A program made the position numbers and the translations under genes. The notes under the pieces were generated by a model that saw nothing but the letters and a program-made list of their open reading frames with translations, was not told the origin of the DNA and did no database searches. From assembly GCA_900660155.1 (NCBI GenBank), contig CABFPE010000177.1:833652-897651 (forward strand): a DNA stretch of 64,000 nucleotides, given 5' to 3'. This DNA comes from Hofstenia miamia (lineage: Eukaryota > Xenacoelomorpha > Acoela > Hofsteniidae). This document shows, piece after piece, positions 1-13,900 of the stretch. Each line of letters begins with the position of its first letter. Within the stretch, counting starts at the first letter, position 1.

Positions 1-2
1 TC

Positions 3-615
3 AAAAGCCAAGTGAAGAAAACCAATTCGGAGCTTGCCATCATTCCTGGAGGATTAACCAAAGAACTCCAACCGCTAGATATTGGTGTCAACAGGGCGTT
101 CAAGGCTAAATTGCGAGTCGCATGGGAGCAGTGGATGACAGAAGGTGAGCACACATTTACCAAGACAGGTAGGCAACGCCGGGCTAGTTACGTCACTATC
201 TGCCAGTGGATCGTCGATGCCTGGGCTAAGGTATCGGTCTCAACTGTCGTCCGAGCTTTCACGAAGGCCGGAATCATCAATGAGCAGCCAAGCAACAGCA
301 ATGAGACTGAATCGGATGATGACGAGGGGGATCCGGGCTTGCTTGATGCCGCTATCGCCCAACTGTTAAATTCCGACACCGAAGACGAGGAATTTGATGG
401 ATTCGTAGAAGAGGAATGATTGAAAAAGTGAGTGCACTTTTTTTTTGTAATATTGACTGATATTGTCAATGATTTGAATAAACTCTGACTTATCCGATTA
501 TTTTGTTTCGCTTTATGCGCCTTATAATCCGGTGCGTCTTATATATGAAAATAGATCCGTTCACTGATACTGCGTCTTATAATCTGGTGCGCCTTATAGT
601 CCGAAAAATACGGTA
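3..615 (+). mobile_element. pogo/Tigger DNA transposon, 3' end with transposase C-terminus
   Basis: The frame is open from position 3 to the stop at 417-419, with no start of its own, so the transposase begins outside the window. LTKELQPLDIGVNRAFK is the motif around the third catalytic Asp of pogo/Tigger DDE transposases. The acidic tail ending DEEFDGF is typical of the POGK-like branch. About 100 bases on, repeated GCGCCTTATAATCCGGTGCG units end in CCGAAAAATACGGTA (to about 615), a terminal repeat form common in this family. The C-terminal frame is intact. Confidence 0.85.
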
Positions 616-619
616 TATT

Positions 620-1767
620 AAATCACACAAATTATATCATATGTTTTAATTAGGCTTCTGATAGACCATTCAGTTCAATATATACATATATATATATATA
701 AACTAATATACAATAATAACCTAAAATATATTTCCCACACCACAGAAATAAAAAAGTTTGTAATAAAATGCTAAGGAGTTTGTTCAATAATGTCATGAAA
801 AAGATAGCATAGACTGCATAAACATTAATTAATTTAAACAACTGTGTAAAACAGTTCACATTTCTGCCCATGAAATAGCAACTAGACATTACATATTTAA
901 GCAACAAGTATTTGGTCCACTTATTGGAAACTTTTAATATCACATTTGGCAATTGTACTAAATCCAAATGCCTAACAAAGTTAAGTACACAAACCTAGAA
1001 GATAACTTTAGTTTGGAAAAAAATTCGAACTACAATAGCACAAACTAATTGAAATGAAATTGTTGAAAATGGAAATGTCAACAATATTGCGAAGCAAATT
1101 TAGAAAAATTCAGTGCAAATGCAAATCCTCCACATATACTTGCAGAACGGAGAAAGAGACGATGATTGACAACCTACTAAAAGAGAAAATGAAAGCAATA
1201 GTAAATATAGGAATAAATTGAAATCCCAAACATAAAAATCAAAATCCCTCATTTTATCACTTTAATAAATAAAATAATCAGAGACGCAATACTTTTTACA
1301 GGTGTTGTGAAAACTCTGGAATATTGGATGGGATAAGAATTCTTTTGAATGGCAATTTGATAACGCTGTGGCTGCGTGAGTGTAGAGAATGGTATTCTGC
1401 AAATGTATTTAGTTTTTTCTTTATTCTTCGTACAGTTAGATGACGCTTCTTTCCACTCATCATGCAAGGCAACACTTTCTTTATTCCTAAATAAATTATT
1501 AATATTAAGAAAACTATTTCAAAAACACAAATTTGAAAATAACTTCAACGTTGAATATCGCTATTCAATGAAACGTCAAGAAGTATGGGTTACAGATTTT
1601 ATCCATATCTAGTATTAAATTTACTGAATGAAGTCTGTTAAACTATGATTTGCCCTTATATGGAAATGCATATCAACTAGATAGTTTTAAAACTGATTTT
1701 AGTAAAACTTCAATCATCAATTTATTGAATGTTGTTTAAGCAGATAATTAATGGAGAGAAAACTTAC
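620..1767. other. AT-rich stretch, no gene seen
   Basis: Short TA microsatellite near 680-702 and otherwise low-complexity AT-rich sequence. It should be intron of the SorLA gene downstream of exon 20. I see no exon, RNA gene or clear repeat. Confidence 0.6.
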
Positions 1768-1903
1768 AAAGCACGAAGCACAATGACAGTATTGGGTGAC
1801 ACTATATATTCAACAGTCACATCATCTTCGTTAACAGTGAGCTTGAAATTTGTAATTTGATCTGAACTACAAAGATCTTGAGCTTCATCAGATGCATCTA
1901 AAC
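1768..1903 (-). CDS. SORL1: SorLA exon 20 of window: end of LDLa cluster, start of FnIII 1
   Basis: [12 protein letters not shown] closes the last class A repeat. [17 protein letters not shown] then has the alternating pattern of a first FnIII strand, at the position where human SORL1 goes from DESDEKAC to LTVYKVQNL. Acceptor TTGTCGAG, donor GTAAGT, phase 2. The next coding exon would lie left of position 1 or in 1-1767, where I see none. Confidence 0.87.
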
Positions 1904-4900
1904 CTCGACAAGTGAAAAGGCGGTGGTGTTAGTACCATGGGCAATCATATGCAAACAATGGAAAAGTGAGGTTTCACACTTGAAATTGAAGAAAATATTT
2001 AAAGTAATAATTTACTCATGAATAACAATTTTTTGCTTTTGTAGTCTAATATAGTTTCTAGTAGAAGGCATAAGCCTTCACAAAAGATTTTATGATGGAA
2101 GATCCAAAATACATGAATACTTCGATTCGATTTTTCTTCACAAAAGAATTATCGACTTTAAATATAAATTGACCTCGTATATTACTTGTAAAATGCTATC
2201 ACTGAATATGTTTGTACAAATCGCACATTGCAATAATTCTTTTACTAGATTATTTAGATGAAAATATTACCTGAACAATCTTCAACTTCATTACATACTT
2301 TGCTTTTAGAAATGCAACTTCGACGTGATTTGCACGCAAACTGATGTTCTTGATCACAATGAAAAGTATTGTCGATGTTTGTAGACGATTTTTCTTCACA
2401 AAAGAATTATCGACTTTAAATATAAAATGACATTTTACATTACTTGTTAACGGCTATCACTATATATTTATGTAAATCCACATGTAAACATGAAAAATAT
2501 AGCTAAACTCACTATGACAACTGTTCTCATCGTAACCCGACGGACAATCCCACTTTCCGTCACAGAACAATGCAACTTCTATACATTTCTTATCTAGTGC
2601 ACAGAGAAACGTGTTGTCATTGCATGTGACGAAATCGCAGTGAAATTCATCACTACCATCACTGCAGTCGTTGCGTCCATCACATATCCATTTTGGATAG
2701 ACACACTGATGATTATTTTCACATGCTTTCATAACCGTTGGACAACTAAATTCGTTTTTCCCACCCGAACCACAGTTTTCCTCATCTTTGTTGTTTGGAC
2801 AATCTTGGACGTTATCACAGCGCCAGTCAATTCTAAACAATAAATTATTAAGCTCCTCTTTAATTATGCCATGTCACTAAAAGTTCAAAATTTGAGCTTC
2901 AAATCGAATGCGTAAATATTTTTTAAACAATTTATAATTAGTAGGAAGAACAAAAAGATCCAATATCGTCAACGAGGAATGGAAAATAACAATTTCTAAA
3001 TTTACATGTATAAAGCTGTCTCTAAAAGCTAAATTCACGTCTTTAACTAATTGAGAAATTGATCGAAGAAAGCTATAAATAACTATAGGTGGTTACCTTT
3101 AAAATACACGCATGATAAAATAAAACATTGTAAACATAAAATCCAGTTTTTCATTCTTAGCAAATAAACAGTGCAAATTTGACTATGGGCTACATTGAGT
3201 CAAATTGTGGTTAACTTCGACTAGTGCTAGCAAATATAAATAAGACAATATTCGGCAGTTCATGGTTTGAACACATCAACTATGATGCATATTTGGAAAA
3301 ATGAAAATATTTAATGCCACAGTCGGTGCATTGATGCGTATTACCGACATACGATATTACACACGAAATTTTTAGTAACAATACACGAAAAAAAGCTGAA
3401 AACTACACGAAAAATCGTGTATTTAAAATCGTGTAACGTGTATTGTAGAGCTATCCGTCATTCAATGTCCTGCAATGAATTGCAAGACAAATTCAAGCAT
3501 AAATATGCGACAACTTATGTTATTTCCAGTAATGTTGTGGAATATTGTAAAATGCCGCTATTGGACATCTTCGTGATGCTGCTTTTGTGGACATAGACAT
3601 CTAAACATTCCATCCAACCTATCCACACGACATTTATTTTAGTTGTAAAAACAAAACAATTGCCGGTTTCTTCCTTGGATTACAATTATTAGCATCACGA
3701 TCTTGTGTGGACAGTAAAAATACTGGCTTGATTTTCTTACTCTAATATTTTGCAAGCATTAGCTTGCCCGATTTGAAAAATTCAGAATCTAACAAATTTA
3801 GATTTTAGAACTTTTTATTCGATCGGATTGCTCCAACTCTTTAAGAGTAAAAAAACCGTCGTTGATAATGCTAAAACAAAAATTCAGATAGTTTTTTAGC
3901 AATGAAATGACAACATGCATTCCTAAAGAGGTTTCCTGATCCTGATTTTCAACTTTACCCAAGTAAGCTACGATTGAAAGGCAGTATTTGGATTCCAATT
4001 CGAAAAGTATCCAAAATTATACCTCAAATTTATGTATATTTATCAATTTTTACCTGGTCCTCGACCTTTCTTGCGTATTTTGTTTATTGAAGAAGTGCGA
4101 TTACTTTTAAAATTGTGGAAGAAATATTGAATTATCTGATTTATATATTTGAAATTGCATAGTATTGATGTCTTCAGCATCACTATCAAAGTCATTCACA
4201 TTTTGCAAAAACATTAAGCCTTTGGTCTTGCTAGTACGAAATTGTGATTCACCCATCACATTAAAAATTTAGTTTCTAAATACGCGAAAAATACATGAAA
4301 AAAACGATTTTGAAATACACGAAATACCAATACACGATCAATTAAGATACGCGAAATACCGATACACGTTAATGCACTGGCCACAGACTATTTTCCATTC
4401 CTTGATAATAAAACTGTGGTGTCATCAATGATTATATTGTCATCCTAAATTTTTTCAATTATGAACTAGTTTGATGTTGAATTTGGTTGCAATAATTTGC
4501 CATCACTGAAATTTTTGCAATACTATGGCTAAAAGTAGCATACCAAGATGTGAATGAAAAATAGACTTAAGCGATTTAGGTTTTAATAAGTCAAGTAGTA
4601 AATCATACGTACGGAATACAATGAGATTTAGTGCATTCAAAAGAGTCATTGCCACATTTAAAAACCAGTGGAATTATATGTTGATAAATAGGCTTTAACT
4701 TATTGCAGGATAATTCATCAACTCCATTTTCACAATCGTTTCTTCCATTACATACATCTTTAAAGTCAATGCAGTCATCCTCCTTGCAAGTAAACTAAAC
4801 ACAAAACCTACTAAAAACGCATAATATGAAATGAAATAAAGAACTATTGTAATTGTGACTTCAACCGCAAAAACGAAAAAATTATTAATGTGTTACTTTG

Positions 4901-7900
4901 AAAGGGCCACTGCAACTACCACTGCAGTTCACCTCGTCTTCGCCAGTAGTGCAGTCTGGATAGCCATCGCACCAAAATTCGGCAGGGAGACAAAGATCCC
5001 CACACTTCCTTAACCCAGCGCAATCCACATCATCTGAATCATCAATCCCTAAAATAAATGTAAAAAATTTCTAAAAATGCAAGCGCATTAATTTCTAAAA
5101 TGCAATGTAACAATTTATTGATGTAAATGCTAAACAACTAACAGCACAGGAAAGAAAATTATAATAACAGGAACCAATAAAATATTTGGTATGCTTTTGA
5201 GAGTTTCAATAATCCCAAACAATGAAAATCATTCTTTTGTTATATCATTAACATTTATATTTTTGTAGGTCTTATCGACTATAATACCAATAAACAATTA
5301 TAAAGGAAACTGTGGAAACCAATTAATCATGATATTGTTTATGATAGCTTTTTTATAATTCTACGAAGAAATATTCAATGCTTAAAAAAGTAAGTCTACT
5401 TATTTTTTAGCTCTATTGCAGTGATTCTATGTCCTGTAATTCTAGTTGTTTTAGCTAACAATCAAACTGTCTTACATAGAATCTGATTGTGAGCAAATTT
5501 GCAATTTTTAATATATTCACAAAATTCAAATGATATCTAGCACACATTTCGAAATCAAGATTGAAATGTGTACTTAAACAAAAATAGCTAATATGAAACG
5601 ACTTTACATCGATGGGTAAGAGTGATTGAAAATAGTGATAATATAATAAAACAAGCGTTTGCAGCAGTTCATGACTTTGAGACAGGTCTGACAACAACGA
5701 CCTTACAGTAAAACTGAAAGTAGAAAAGTTCAAACTTAGCCTTCAATTTGCATAAACAACATTTATAGCACACTTACTGATGGTGCAATTCCGTTCATCT
5801 GACTGATCGCGGCAATCATCGTCACCATCGCATAGCCAGGTATTTTTCACGCATCGCATATTAGCACAACGGAACTGAGTATCTGTACATTCAGGATAAG
5901 CTAAAATTGATAATTTTAAGAAATATCTTAATATTATTTATATCCATGAATATCAAGAAAAATAGGAAATATTTAGATTTAGAAATGCACTTACTGCAAT
6001 TTGCTTCATCAGATGAATCAAAACCTCCATGATAGAAGCCACAGTCTTTATCAAAATCACACTGCCAGTTGCTCATTATGCATTTTCCGGAATGCTTGCA
6101 ACGGAACTGAGTATTTTTGCATTCAGGATAGTCACAGGCTTTCTCATCAGCCCAATTTCCACAATCGTTGTCATAGTCACAGTGATGCTTTTTCGGAATG
6201 CACTTCCCATTGCCACAGTCAAATTGACTAGAACCACATGACACTAAATCATCAATGAAAAGTACTAATTTCATGAATTGAATAATCGATAGATTCATCG
6301 CAATCTTGCAAGGAAAATCGAGTGAACTCTGCCAATATAACCATATCTTATGGGATTGGGAAACTGCACAGTACTATTGAATCGAATAGTTCTCCAATTA
6401 CATAACTACTTACCGAAATTCTTAAACCGACAAAGTTAAATACAGTGATAACTAGAGACATGTGAAGGAAGATATTTCTACATCCAAATGGGAAAGCTTA
6501 AATGGTATGATAACATATGCAAACTATATTTTGGAATAAACATGCATTTCAAATTTAAATTTGAATTGTTTTAACAATGAATAACAGCCAGCTAAAATAG
6601 AGAAACATAAAAATGAAAAATATAGCCATAATATAAAACGTAACATATTGACGAAAAAACAAATAAGCAGATACTGTGTACAAAATAAATAATAGTTACA
6701 TAAACATCTAATATTGAAAAAAAATGGAGTTGACTGGAAAAAATCAACCTATTTGAAATTTGCACCCACAATATTAGTTAGAAATTCACTATGTAACAAC
6801 ATTTTTGTAATCTTAAAATGCCTTGCTTGCCTTAAAGGTAAAAATTGTTTTGTTCACATTTCCAAATAATTTCTTCCAAGGGAATTAAGAAATTTGGAAC
6901 AATTTGAGTTGTGCCCCTATGTATTGGCGAAAATTTGTGCGAAAGAGTATGGTTGATAAGCCCAAAGTACCACATACAAAACGTTCATTTAGTGTGGTTC
7001 CCATAGGTTGGTGAAGTTAGAGATAGTGGAGCACAAGAAGAGGTTGCATGTGGCGGAATTTAATACGTAAACTAATGGCGTGACATGCATCTATCACGGT
7101 GTTAAGGATTTTGGATATCATTATTAGTTTACGAGTTATGAGCAATTCAATATTTTTGGATATTTTGGATATATTTAGAAAGAATGAAACAAAGGCAAAC
7201 AACATTATGAAATGTGTCAATTCATCAATTTCCACCAAATTTAAAGACCAGTTGACAGAAATCTATCAACTCTATTGAAATGCTTTTCACAAAATGAAAG
7301 GCAGCGTGTATTCCAATACTTCTTGTTTATCATCAAAGCTGATCAGTTTGAGATGATTTTTTAGCAAATTGAACAACCATTTATAACATAAGTTGAGATC
7401 GGGAGAGTATAGTGGTTGTCACAGCAGTTCCATGCCTCTTTTGTGAATAAAGCCTTTGGTAAAGGTTGTAACATGTGACATTTAAAGACAGAACTCACCA
7501 AGGCGTGTTGGGCCTGCACGAAACTTTCTCCAGTAGTAGTTGCTGCAATGTGAAACTTCTTGATGGGAGTAAATATTACAGAGAGCATTAGCTTCTTTTT
7601 CGTAATCCCGTCGTGGAACAACTGGTATTGTCTCATTTTCTCAAACAAATATTTGTTTTGTGCTTTTGATAGTAGTAGGGAAAAATGAATCCAAGCTTCA
7701 TTCTGCACAGCATATCGCTTTGCACGAGGCCAAGTCTTTAAAGCTTGGTGTTGATGCCTTGCAAGAAACATTAAATTTGAAACTATCATTTATCTCGTTG
7801 CAGTGATTTATTGCAATTTCTCGACACATACTAGCAGAGGCGTTATTGGCTACGCCCAGACTACTATTCAAAAATCGCAACTGAACCTTTTCTAGGTGTT

Positions 7901-10900
7901 GTTCAATGTTCCGTAGAGTAATCCATTCCTTAATTGACTACATGCCATATGTAATAACAAGGTGGCTCATGTGCCACTCCAAGGGCGATAGCTTTTTCAC
8001 AAGTTCCAACCTGTTTATAGAATCTAAGTCCAAAAAGATAACATAACAAACATGACTGAGTAAACGGTCTTCCCTGAAATCATTTAGCTCTTTTGGGAGT
8101 AACTAGTTCGTTTCTGCTAACAATTGCAAATGCGACCTCAACGTCGATGTGAACAATTTGAAAGTGTTGCAGAGAAGTGACTCAATGTTGTTTCTTGGAT
8201 CTTTGTCTTTGTAGAGGGGGATTAAATATGAAGTCAGCAGCATATTCTGTAGAGCTATTTTCTCATTTCTATGAGCAATTCGGTTAAGCGCAAAAGCAAA
8301 AATTGGAGAAAAGAATTCGGGTATCTTTTAAAGATATCCCTTCAAATGCCATCATGATCAACAGCATAGCCACGTCTTGCGTTTCCTAGTATCCGCCATA
8401 GTTCCTCTTTCAAAACATTATAAGATACATCCCCATCTTAAAGAAATAGTTTAACACTTGAAAAACGTGAACGATTTCCTCCGTTATGTCTTCGATAAAT
8501 ATTAGGTATCATGCTTCAGAGTAAACTCTGCAATTACTATATCGTTGTCTTGGAATAATTATCCAAAAGGTTCAGGAGACTGACGCTTTGGAATTTTCTA
8601 CGTTAGAAAATTCTTCTGCATTCTTCTCCACACCAAGGATTCCTACTTTCCGTTATAATCATTTTATAGTCCTTCGTGGAGAAGAACTCTTAGTATGACT
8701 AAGCTTACAACTTCCGGAGTCCTTACTAATCTCAAGAGTCTCATTCGCTCAACTCTTGATTGTTTGCAATATTAGTCAAAGAATTGCTTGGAGCGCCTTA
8801 TGTACTTTGAAATCGACGCATAGTTTAAAGCCTTTTGTAAAACTTCAAATGACCTTCCGACAGTGTAGCCATGAAAAATTCTTCATCACTCCATATAGAA
8901 AGAAACCTATTATGATTTGTATTTAAAATTATCATTCTTCATTCTTTTAGGAGCAGGTACAGTTATTAGAACTGAAAGATGTTTTCTATGCATTAAATTA
9001 AAAGCGTTTACTGAACAGGCAGGTGCTATTACCCTATTGATAAACACTAAATCAATTACACTGCTACCATGTATAGAGAAATAGGAAGGTCCTCCACATT
9101 AGACACACATTAAGATAGGAATTGAATAAGATTACTCTCTCTGTCGGCCTTGCAAAAAATTTAAAATAAATCAATACAGTATTAATTAAATAAATCAATA
9201 CTAAAACATAACATTAATTAAACATATATATATATATATATTATTTTTTTTAAATTTCTCTTATGTAATAGAAGTAAAATACATGCTCAATGCTACATAT
9301 ATCCAAACATGATTCTTTTCAGTCACACCAAGTATTTTAAAGAACTTCAAACAGCTCGCCAGTGTATTATTTTAGACATTTATATTTACTTTGGAATTAC
9401 TTGATATTCAACATTGACAATTAGACACAGATCCTTATTTGTGATAAAAACCTTCCTAATCTTTATCTGCTCATAAATATCATTATTAACTTACTATTTT
9501 CCTTTTTCAAGCAGACGTCGCCTTCTTGAATTTCGTTGTTCGGACACTGGCACATGAAAGCATTCTTAATGAATAAATCAGCACATAAACAGTTCACACT
9601 TCCATTAACACTCAGGCAAAGTTGAGTGCATCCACCATTGCTATCTACACAACCATTTTTTCCTAAATATTCACATTAATCATTATGGGGTAATATCGTA
9701 AGACATCTGAAGAAACAATATGGAATATAAGCAGAGAAAATCGGAATTCAAAAATTCATTATTTGAACGATACTAAATAAATAAAAAATTAAAGTAGAAT
9801 AAAACCTGGGTGTTCCTCAAAAGATTTTTTCGCAACTTTGACGTATTCTTCCTTAAAATTCTGGAGTGGAAACAAATTCCATTGCTGAGTGATGGAAGAG
9901 GATGTATATAAGGTGGAGTAGGTTGGATGCTCCCTCTTGCCAATAAACGCATCTTGCTAAAAAACTTATTGAAAATATTAAGAACTCTTGTAAAATGATT
10001 TAATAAAATTCGATGTTGACAATAAATTTATGACTGATTGGATTACAGTCAAACACATTTTCAAGTGCAACAATGACGAATCATGTAGTGTTTTAAGCAG
10101 TGATGGGATTCAAAATTTTAAGAACAGGTTCTGTTTTGTATCGTACTTACTAACAACAGGTTCGCTCATTTCCTTTTAAAACTAATTATCTCATCATCTC
10201 TATTAAATTGAAAAAAACAGTTGATATTAATACACGATAATAATAATAAATAACGTTGGTAAGACAAAATATATTGCAATTGTTATAGACAACCAATTGA
10301 CATTTGAAAGTCACATTAATAATCTCTGATTTAAACTCTATTAATAAGAATCCTCTTCAAGTTAAAAAACAACATTCTCCCCACCAAAGCCCTAATGCAT
10401 TTATAGTATAGAATGTTCCATTCTCAACTGTTGTATGGGTTGCCCGCCTAAGGAGCAACATACTCATTATACATTCAATGAATATGAAGTATTTAGTGTC
10501 TTAAATGCTTTGTTCTGGGCACTACACTTCTTTAGAAATTCGGGCTTTGTTTTACATCACAATGCTACAAATTACTGAACATGTAGTTTTCAACCAGCTT
10601 TAAATTTTGTGTTTATTCCGTAATAACCGATGAGTCTTAAAATTCTGCAGCTTAGGCGTAAGCTGGAATATCCTTTGCTGACAGGCGGTGAGAAACAAAG
10701 ATCAATTGCCTGTCAAAAAAAGCAAGAACGGGTTCACTGATTCTCCTGCCATTGCAAGTAAGTTTGATCTACAACTCATTAATTTAGAATGAACTTTGCA
10801 ATTTTATTAAATATCTCTATCATTTTTGTAAAATAGTTAATTTGTGAAGGGGGAAATTAGTATTTCTAATAGAATACATCAGCATTTGACGTATTATATT

Positions 10901-13900
10901 AATCAAAAAATATTACATTAGCAACCAACCTGATATTATGACTCCTCAAATTTTATCTTTGTACACTCTTACATTTTCTACTTGGGTTTTGAAGTTTAAA
11001 GCGCTTTTCCTCGAGAAGAATATTGATGATGATTCATAGACATTAGCTTTATTACGTTGATTGATAAATTAAAGCCTCACAGAATTTTTTCATTGCATTT
11101 TCAAAATTTGTTTTCTTCAATTCGTGATGGCGATTGAATATCTTGGAACTTAGACGGCCGCTTAGATGTTCTTTAATTCGAATGCCAAAAAGTCGTTTAG
11201 TTTCACCAATATATAGCTTGTTACAGCTATCACGAGGATATTTGTAAGCAATGGATGAAACTAAGCATTCAGAAACGTTTGAATTATTGGTAATTTATTT
11301 CGTAAACGCGACTGTACATCAAATCTGCTGGAGAATACTATGTTTTGCAAAGTTGTGTTATTATATTGAAGAAGTCGGATACTGACATGCCGCATTTTTT
11401 AAAAATTCTTTCAAAGGTGGATACAGCTTTTTCCCCCAATCCTTTGATTACGGGGATCGTGGACTTAAATGGAAAATCTGATACCAAATAATCGTCCCAC
11501 GTCACATGTCTTTTGCGTAGAAAGGTATGTGATCTGAAACGATTGTCTCCGGCATTCCATGACATGGAAACAGTAGGTATAACGTTGCGAGAATTGTCTT
11601 GGACCCATTTGTTTGCACTCCAGTAGGCATTTATAAATTTTGAATAGTAATCAATTGCTACTAGTAAAGTTTCACAATGTATGTCTGCTATATCATGTGC
11701 AATTTTCTAAAATGAGAGGAATTGACGCATAAGTTTGGGTTTTTTGCAAAAGGCGTATCTATGTTGTATGCAAGTTGGACAGTTTTTAACGAATTTTTCT
11801 ATCGAGTGGGCGATCTTTGTTCAAAACACGACTAATCCATCTAAAACGTGTGGTGTATTCCGAATTTTTTAGTACCGTCTTGCATCCAGTGAGGTATTCT
11901 TAGTATGCCCCGACCAAACATTCGTGATACATTGTTTCACCACTCCCAACGTAAAGCTTCTTTCTGAATTGTGATCGTGCTTCAAAGATTATCAAATGTA
12001 TCTTCTAGTGATCTGATGACTTGATAAATAATTATCGCAATTTTTTCTTCAAAGTTGTTGTTCTGCATTGGTTTCAGTTAAATCCTAGACAGGTGTCAGC
12101 AAAAACCATCTGAATTCCGGGTTTGTATACGATGTTCAATTTCGGATATTTGTGAAGAATAACAAAAGGCTGCTGTATTCGATGGCAGGACTTCTAGAAG
12201 CTTGTAGTCTGACTATATGTCATGTGGCGACCATATAAATATTAATTGAAATGAGTGCATCCATAAACAATAGCTATCAATTATTTTTGGATTTGAGAAT
12301 ATTTCTTTTCTGCTGCTGACAGGGACCTAGCTGCACATTCACATGGTTGTGAATCAACTTTTATACATGTATGTTTTCTGCCATCAAAATATTTTAGAAC
12401 TGGTACTCCAATAGGTTTAGCTAATATTGACCTGATAACTTCATTGTCCTCTAGCTGCCATGTAAATGGGTGTCTCTCAGAGTGCATGTTAAGGACGTTT
12501 TTTGGGAATGAATGGTGATCAGAAAGTGATCATTCCAAGCATTTGCTTTAAAATCTTCTTATTCGTAGGTATGGGTAGGTATTAATGACTTAAATTTTTG
12601 TCGGGTTTTGGATGAAGTCGTTTTCATCGATTAAATATATCTCATTAGGAATGTCTCTGAAAATTTTGCAGATCATTTTTGCGATTCCACCGCATTCTTA
12701 CAAATGGAGTATTGAACGTACAAAGCAAGAAAGACTTATAATCAAGAGGTATATCCCAGTAGCAGCTGGAGAGGTCGATCACTGTGAAATACTACTTATT
12801 GTTGTAAAATGCAATGATACGATTTTGCAATGTTGAGTGCCACAAATCAGACCATTTTAAGTTTATTCGACCTGTGATTTTTTGGGCTGATACGGAGGAG
12901 AGTGGGGGATTTCCTTCTCTATCTAACTCTCTATTGAATTATGATATTAATACGAAACTTTGCACAAATATTCTTCACATTTGTACTGTCAAATTGGAAT
13001 GTTAAAATAATTGATGCCATCATTAATTGCGATGAGGTCATTAAATGTAAAAAATTCGGGATTTTTATTGAAAATGTTTACCAGTTGGAAATGATGGAAT
13101 TCATTAGAATATATTTCTAATTTATGAAATATTATTTCTTTGCTTATTTTACAAGGAGCACACAAAAACCCTGTTTGTACAAAAATCAGCAAATGCGCCT
13201 TATATTCTGGTGCTCCTTATACATGAATAGTGTACATTTGCAGGCCGGTGAAAAACCTGTAACAATGTTTTGTTACGACTTTGGTAAGCCCAACTGTTTA
13301 ATTCCGACACCAAAGACGAGTAATTCAATGGATTTGCAAACAACACATTGAAGAGCTATACCTTGTGAACCGAGATCGTATTCATCAATGTTTCATTACT
13401 TCTGGAGTAGAGAAGCTTTCCTTCATAATTATAAACTAGGAGTAATTTAGATACTACGTACACTTTCGGAAAACCACTCGCCCTAAAACATAAAAGATAA
13501 TACTATGTATTCATAGTTTCGCAAAGCACTAATTAGCTACACTTCTAATATCATAACGATTTGTAAAACAAAGTGATGTCCAATATAGTGAATTCGCTGG
13601 GGTATTCCACAGAAAAACTGATAAAAATGTTATGAAAAATGTGGACGTGAAATAGCCACCACCGAATCCAACCAGTTTATCAAATTCTAAACCGCTGATC
13701 TCACGATGAACATGTCAACTTTTTACTCTAACCAGTAATCCGGTGGGTTCAAACGGGAGATCTCGTAGATTGTTGCTGATGAAAATTCAACTGAGCGTTA
13801 GGTCCACAAAAGCTTCCATGAGGATCTTGAAGCTGTGCAAACTTTAATTAAAAATATGGTAAGAGTATCGATAGACGAGTCGTGAGGTCAGTGGTTTTCA

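Noticed and set aside
650-967. 105-codon minus-strand open frame
   Set aside because: Low-complexity AT-rich sequence with TA repeats translated as IYIYV; no family and no splice context.
2640-2843. Plus-strand open frame over the LDLa exon
   Set aside because: It is the shadow of SorLA exon 18; the same holds for 6001-6241 over exon 14 and 15212-15460 over exon 10.
5455-5733. Minus-strand open frame as the missing LDLa exon
   Set aside because: Its cysteines do not follow LDLa spacing in any frame, and no acceptor/donor pair gives a phase 1-1 exon.
12989-13192. Minus-strand open frame ([20 protein letters not shown]...) as a further propeller blade of SorLA
   Set aside because: No acceptor gives the phase required between exons 11 and 12, six blades are already accounted for, and the stretch borders the Gypsy fossil and Tigger remnant.
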